Shown piece after piece: positions 5,614-9,294 of a stretch of DNA of 9,294 nt. The DNA comes from Phycisphaerae bacterium (lineage in GTDB: Bacteria; Planctomycetota; Phycisphaerae; UBA1845). The translations under genes and the position numbers were made by a program. The notes below the pieces were generated by a model, which was not told where the DNA came from, searched no databases, and saw nothing but the letters and a program-made list of their open reading frames with translations. How positions within the stretch are numbered: position 1 is the stretch's first letter; every line of letters starts with the position of its first letter. Where the stretch lies: contig JAJDDU010000541.1 of the NCBI GenBank assembly GCA_029260155.1, positions 1 to 9,294 of the forward strand. The letters run 5' to 3'.

Positions 5614-7431
5614 ATGCTCCCTGTGCGAATTACCGATGAACTCTTGCCTTTCGTGAGGCAGCCGAGCCAATATATCGGGCGTGAGATCAATGGTCTCGTC
5701 AAGCCCGCTGATTGGGACAACGCCGAGGTGCGTGTTGTCATCGGTTTTCCCGACACATACACCATCGGCATGAGCCACCTCGGCTGCCAGATTCTCTACT
5801 GGCTTTGCAATCATACGTCTGGGGTGTGCGCCGAACGAACCTACTGCCCTTGGCATGACGCCGAGGCTGTCATGCGCGAAAAGGGCATCCCGTTGTTCAC
5901 GTGGGACACACGCCGGCGCGTAGGCGATGCTGATATTTTCGCAATTTCGCTGCAATACGAGATGGCGTTTACCAATTTGCTGACGCTGCTCGATCTGTCG
6001 GGCATCCCGCTTCGCAGTGCTGGGCGCGACGATTCGCACCCGCTGGTTATCGTCGGCGGCCCGCAGGCTGACAATCCGGAGCCGGTCGCTGATTTCGTTG
6101 ATCTCGTCGTCCTCGGCGATGGCGAGGAGTCCATGAAGGCCATTCTCGCCAAGTACAAGGAGCTCAAAGCAGGCGGCGTGCGGCGACGTGACATGATTCG
6201 CATCATGGCTGAGAGCTTCGAGTGGGTTTACGCGCCCGCACTCTATGACGTTTCTTACGAGGGAAGCGGGGCGGTTCGTTCCATCGACCGTCAGTCGGAT
6301 CGCATCCCGCAGCGTATCGAACGGTGTACGACACCGGATCTGAACGAGGCGCCGTTTCCCGTTCGGCCGCTGATTCCCTTTGTCGATGTGGTTCACGATC
6401 GTATCGCCATCGAGATCATGCGCGGTTGTCCGCAGCGATGCCGGTTTTGTCACGCCGGGTATACGAAGCGTCCGTTGGGCTTGCGTTCGGTGGAGAAGAT
6501 TCTGGAAATCGCTGAGACGATGTGGCGGGCGACCGGCGTGGACGAACTCGGATTGCTCTCGCTCTCGACGGCTGACTACCCGCATCTGCCCGAGTTGGCT
6601 GCGCGCGCGTCTGAGCAGTTCGCCCACCGGGGTGTGAGCCTGTCCGTTCCTTCGTTGCGGGTCGACAAGATGCTGACGGACATTCCGTCGATGGTTAAGG
6701 CGGTTCGCAAATCCGGCTTGACGATCGCGGTTGAGGCGGCGCGCGACGACATGCGTGCCGCGATTCGCAAGAAGGTCACCGACGGCCGGCTTCTGGACGG
6801 CGTGCGGAACGCGTATGAAGCGGGATGGCGGAGCGTCAAACTCTACTTTATGGCAGGTTTTCCGGGTGAGCGTCCTGAGGATATCGACGGGATTCTCGAT
6901 CTTAGCCAGCGGGTTAGCGATCTTCGGCGTGAAGTTTCCGGCGGACCGGCCAAGGTGTCTGCGGCGGTCGGCTGGTTGGTTCCGAAACCGTACACGCCGT
7001 TTCAGTGGGCTGCGCAGCCATCGGCTGAGTACTTTCGCGATGTCCGAGCCAGGCTGCGCAGTTTGGCGAGCGCCAACCGCAAGTCAGCCGTTCGTGTTAA
7101 GATGCACAACGTCGACCGTTCGGTGCTTGAAGCGGTCTTTTCGCGTGGCGACCGCAGGCTCGCGCCGGTGATCGAAGCCGCATGGCGTGGTGGGGCACGC
7201 TTCGACGGCTGGGATGAGTCGTTCAATCCAGGCGTGTGGTGGCGGGCGTTTGAGGACGTAGGGATCGACATGGGTTTCTATGCCCATCGCGAACGCCCGG
7301 CAGACGAGGTCTTTCCGTGGTCGCATCTGCACGGCGGGGCGCCCCAAGACTACCTCCGGCGACAATACGAAGACACCTTCACGCATCTTGACGGCGTGGA
7401 CGACGCGAGGTCGCTTCCCATCCTGACATAG
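5614..7431 (+). CDS. B12-binding-type radical SAM protein, TIGR03960-like
   Basis: The 605-residue protein matches the layout of the TIGR03960 radical SAM family. Residues 11-30 (LPFVRQPSQYIGREINGLVK) and 43-60 (IGFPDTYTIGMSHLGCQI) form the characteristic N-terminus. A cobalamin-binding-like Rossmann region follows to about 180 (VIVGGPQADNPEPVADFVD, VLGDGEES). The radical SAM barrel has the iron-sulfur motif C272-X3-C276-X2-C279 (RGCPQRCRFCHAG), then ELGLLSLSTADY and YFMAGFPGERPED. Family length is about 600, so the protein is complete. It should cleave S-adenosylmethionine to a 5'-deoxyadenosyl radical in the cytoplasm; the substrate is unknown. In many genomes it is followed by or fused to a DUF2344 (TIGR03936) protein and RNase G genes. 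None of these is present here, and no tail domain is seen. No strong ribosome binding site precedes the ATG. Confidence 0.94.
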   Translation: MLPVRITDELLPFVRQPSQYIGREINGLVKPADWDNAEVRVVIGFPDTYTIGMSHLGCQILYWLCNHTSGVCAERTYCPWHDAEAVMREKGIPLFTWDTRRRVGDADIFAISLQYEMAFTNLLTLLDLSGIPLRSAGRDDSHPLVIVGGPQADNPEPVADFVDLVVLGDGEESMKAILAKYKELKAGGVRRRDMIRIMAESFEWVYAPALYDVSYEGSGAVRSIDRQSDRIPQRIERCTTPDLNEAPFPVRPLIPFVDVVHDRIAIEIMRGCPQRCRFCHAGYTKRPLGLRSVEKILEIAETMWRATGVDELGLLSLSTADYPHLPELAARASEQFAHRGVSLSVPSLRVDKMLTDIPSMVKAVRKSGLTIAVEAARDDMRAAIRKKVTDGRLLDGVRNAYEAGWRSVKLYFMAGFPGERPEDIDGILDLSQRVSDLRREVSGGPAKVSAAVGWLVPKPYTPFQWAAQPSAEYFRDVRARLRSLASANRKSAVRVKMHNVDRSVLEAVFSRGDRRLAPVIEAAWRGGARFDGWDESFNPGVWWRAFEDVGIDMGFYAHRERPADEVFPWSHLHGGAPQDYLRRQYEDTFTHLDGVDDARSLPILT

Positions 7432-7515
7432 TCGGCGTCGATTGGTTGAAGCACGAAGTTTGCGACGCAGCATGGCATGTTGCTCGGTGGTCCGCCGCAT
7501 CGGGTCCACGCGAAA

Positions 7516-7549
7516 GGCCCACGTTCACTGATAGTAGCGAACGTGGGCC
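7516..7549. terminator. Bidirectional terminator-like hairpin between convergent genes
   Basis: GGCCCACGTTC (7516-7526) and GAACGTGGGCC (7539-7549) form a perfect 11-bp stem with a 12-base loop. It lies 84 bases after the radical SAM stop and 26 bases before the end of the minus-strand lipoprotein gene. On the minus strand the stem is followed by TTTCG; on the plus strand the tail is CTTGCTC. Both T-runs are weak. Confidence 0.7.
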
Positions 7550-7575
7550 CTTGCTCGAATCTGTTACTGCCAGTG

Positions 7576-9198
7576 CTACCCAGCAGGAATCGGTGTCGGC
7601 GTATTAACGCCTCCTCGCTGAGGCACGAGAGTTTCCATCGCGCCCCCAGGGAACCCGCCCGCGTTCGGGGGGTCGAATGTCTCGGCGTCGGTCACCGTGT
7701 GACAGTCACGGCAGCTGAGTCCCTGCGTTAGCAGGCCGGTCGCGCCGGCGTGACCCTGATCGACGGCGACGCCCGTGGCCGGGTCGATATACTCAAGTTC
7801 CGCGTTCTCGCCGATCAGGAATCCGTAGCTGGCGATGCCAGGCAAGAACGTGTCGAGCTCGGTCACGGGATAGGTAGTGGTGTCGGAGAAGTCCGGCAAC
7901 GAACCGCTTCCGCTACCTGACATCTTGACGGCTTGGATATCGGCATCACCGCCATCGAGCGACAGGGTGTAGCCGAAAGACACATAGTGGTCCCTCACCG
8001 TGACCATGCCCGTGTGAACGGCAAAGGCGATGTTGTAGATGTTGCCATCCGCCAGCGCGGTATCGTCGTCGTTTCCGGTGTCGAGGGCTCGCTGAATGTT
8101 GGAGTCCCATCGTCCAAAGAGCGGGTCGCCGCTGGACGCGGTAAACGTCGTTCCGTCGGCGACAATATCACCTCGGCTACCCTCGGTCTGACGCAGCCTG
8201 CGGCGCGGCACGGTGTCGCCTTCGCTTGGGACATAACCCATGGCGATTGCATCGGCGTAGTCAATCCCGACCGGATTCGGGGCGTTGACGCCGAGGTCGG
8301 CGGCTGTGTCATCGACGAAACTGCGTAGCGGGCTGGTGAACAGGTCGTCAAACGGGAAGGCGTAGAGTCCGCCGGTGGTGGCCGGGTCGAACACCCACTG
8401 CGGGTTGCCGTCGTCGTCGGTGCTGGCTGTCGCGTAAGGGCCTGTTCCGTCGTCGCCATGGCGGGATCCGCCCTTACCGTCGTCCTCGCCGTTGATGCGC
8501 TGGCCGACCCACTGGTCATCGGACAGACCAATCGGGTTTGCGCGGCCAAGTCGGTGATGCCAGAGGTCAAGACGGCCCGGGATGGTGTCGGGGAGGTATT
8601 TGTGAACCTCGCCGTCATCGTGCACCCAGGTGGGCATGGCCCGACTGTTGTCGTGGCAGGTAAGCGTGCAACCGAATTCAAGGAAGCCCTCAACCGCATT
8701 GGGACCCGTCGGGTCGTCGAGCATGAACGTGACGCGGGACTCGTAAATCGTGGAGTTTATGCCAGTCGATCCACGGGCCTCATCTTCGTCGATCGTGGCC
8801 TGGGCATCTCGCCGAACGCCGCCCTCGCGCTGCCAAGCGCCATCGGTGTAGCGGAAGTAGTCATGGGTGTCGCCCTTGTCGCCTTCCCAGCTCATGTGGA
8901 AAAACATGGTGTCATCGTTGTAGGCAGCCTGGACGGTAAACGGCAGGACCATGGCTTTGTCCGCATCCAAGCCCTTGAGCGTTGGGGCGTCGCCGGTGGA
9001 ATCCGGCGGCGTGTCAGTGCTGCCGTTGTCGTTGTCGTTGTCTACGGGAGGTGTGTCGGTGCTTCCGTTGTCGTTGTCCACGGGAGGATCGATGTCCACG
9101 CCCGGACAGCCAACCAAGGCCAGCGTGGCCGTCCCTACGAGGAGCAGTGTGCAGATCGTCCGCAACCACTCCCATCCAAAAACTCGTCTTTTCACCAT
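7576..9198 (-). CDS. Lipoprotein with EB_dh-like heme-binding region and two c-type heme motifs
   Basis: The 540-residue product starts with an export signal ending in a lipobox (LALVGC, Cys 31), so it should be lipid-anchored outside the inner membrane. Residues 38-69 form an Asp/Asn-rich linker repeat. The soluble part looks like the ethylbenzene dehydrogenase-related heme-binding family (EB_dh). It has FTVQAAYNDDTMFFHMSW early on, and a late block of RALDTGNDDD, YNIAFAVHTG and RDHYVSFGYTLSL (about 370-414). Two heme attachment sites are visible: C177-X3-C181-H182 with M188 nearby, and the standard C496-X2-C499-H500 near the C-terminus. It may carry electrons or sense redox state, possibly with both b- and c-type hemes; no partner oxidoreductase is nearby. 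The start at 9198 has AAGGA 7 bases ahead, unlike a TTG six codons upstream. Confidence 0.88.
   Translation of the reverse strand: MVKRRVFGWEWLRTICTLLLVGTATLALVGCPGVDIDPPVDNDNGSTDTPPVDNDNDNGSTDTPPDSTGDAPTLKGLDADKAMVLPFTVQAAYNDDTMFFHMSWEGDKGDTHDYFRYTDGAWQREGGVRRDAQATIDEDEARGSTGINSTIYESRVTFMLDDPTGPNAVEGFLEFGCTLTCHDNSRAMPTWVHDDGEVHKYLPDTIPGRLDLWHHRLGRANPIGLSDDQWVGQRINGEDDGKGGSRHGDDGTGPYATASTDDDGNPQWVFDPATTGGLYAFPFDDLFTSPLRSFVDDTAADLGVNAPNPVGIDYADAIAMGYVPSEGDTVPRRRLRQTEGSRGDIVADGTTFTASSGDPLFGRWDSNIQRALDTGNDDDTALADGNIYNIAFAVHTGMVTVRDHYVSFGYTLSLDGGDADIQAVKMSGSGSGSLPDFSDTTTYPVTELDTFLPGIASYGFLIGENAELEYIDPATGVAVDQGHAGATGLLTQGLSCRDCHTVTDAETFDPPNAGGFPGGAMETLVPQRGGVNTPTPIPAG
9004..9087 (-). repeat. In-frame tandem repeat encoding an Asp/Asn-rich linker
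   Basis: Two neighbouring units encode PPVDNDNGSTDT and PPVDNDNDNGSTDT, followed by a closing PP. They differ by one 6-base unit that reads gttgtc on the plus strand, which is a typical slippage step. The linker lies between the lipid anchor and the folded part of the heme lipoprotein. Confidence 0.85.
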
Positions 9199-9205
9199 TT
9201 TGATA

Positions 9206-9210
9206 TCCTT
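9206..9210 (-). promoter_or_regulatory. Ribosome binding site deciding the heme lipoprotein start
   Basis: AAGGA on the minus strand is 7 bases from the ATG at 9198-9196. Just upstream is an AT-rich patch (ttttaattat, plus-strand 9223-9232) that could hold a -10 box in otherwise GC-rich DNA. No clear -35 was seen in the remaining bases up to 9294. Confidence 0.6.
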
Positions 9211-9294
9211 TCTCAAGTGAGATAATTAAAACGCGGCCCGACCCGGCGACCGCCCACCGGGAGACCTCGCACGTTGCGCGCCACGCCGAGCAGC

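Noticed and set aside
5395..6627. A 410-residue minus-strand frame opposite the radical SAM gene and its upstream gap
   Set aside because: It lies opposite conserved radical SAM sequence, is rich in Arg and His as expected for an antisense frame, and has no recognisable domain.
9199..9216. TTG start of the heme lipoprotein at 9216
   Set aside because: The ATG at 9198 has AAGGA at the ideal distance; the TTG would place that site inside the coding sequence.
8458..9225. A 255-residue plus-strand frame opposite the heme lipoprotein
   Set aside because: It is antisense to a gene with signal peptide, heme motifs and a good ribosome binding site; its Val-rich run comes from the linker repeat.

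Overview
The window looks like a chromosomal segment of a Gram-negative bacterium of the Planctomycetota, probably the Phycisphaerae side. The clues are GC-rich DNA, a lipid A gene, a single-gene type II pseudopilin of the H-X9-DG type, a secreted PD40 beta-propeller protein, and a lipoprotein with an Asp/Asn-rich linker of the DNDNGSTDTPP kind. The lineage is inferred from gene style. No rRNA or tRNA was seen. No stretch over 300 bases lacks a gene; the longest gap is 5405-5613.

Layout, left to right. (1) 1-2014, plus strand: the last codons of an upstream gene (probably FabZ or an LpxC-FabZ fusion), then lpxA, then a Gfo/Idh/MocA oxidoreductase of the type found next to lpxA (GnnA-like). 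Gaps are minimal, so this is a lipid A operon. lpxB and the partner aminotransferase gnnB are not in the window. (2) 2016-2937: a 922-bp islet bounded by two exact 35-bp direct repeats. The repeat is the 3' end and stop codon of the oxidoreductase gene. The islet carries a tiny putative lipoprotein and a tightly coupled DUF4160-DUF2442 pair, a gene couple that resembles a small toxin-antitoxin-like module. (3) 3019-4068, plus: a secreted six-bladed PD40/TolB-like propeller. (4) 5404-4076, minus: a pseudopilin followed by a membrane-anchored protein with CxxC zinc-ribbon-like motifs, converging on the propeller gene at a pair of adjacent hairpins. (5) 5614-7431, plus: a B12-binding-type radical SAM protein of the TIGR03960 type, without its usual DUF2344 partner. 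(6) 9198-7576, minus: a lipoprotein with an ethylbenzene-dehydrogenase-like (EB_dh) heme-binding region and two c-type heme motifs (CX3CH and CXXCH). It converges on the radical SAM gene at a strong hairpin.

Functionally, the left part makes lipid A. The other genes look like independent units: secretion or pilus-like assembly, an envelope propeller, an orphan radical SAM enzyme, and an extracytoplasmic electron carrier or heme sensor. The most unusual structural signal is the repeat-bounded islet at 2016-2937.
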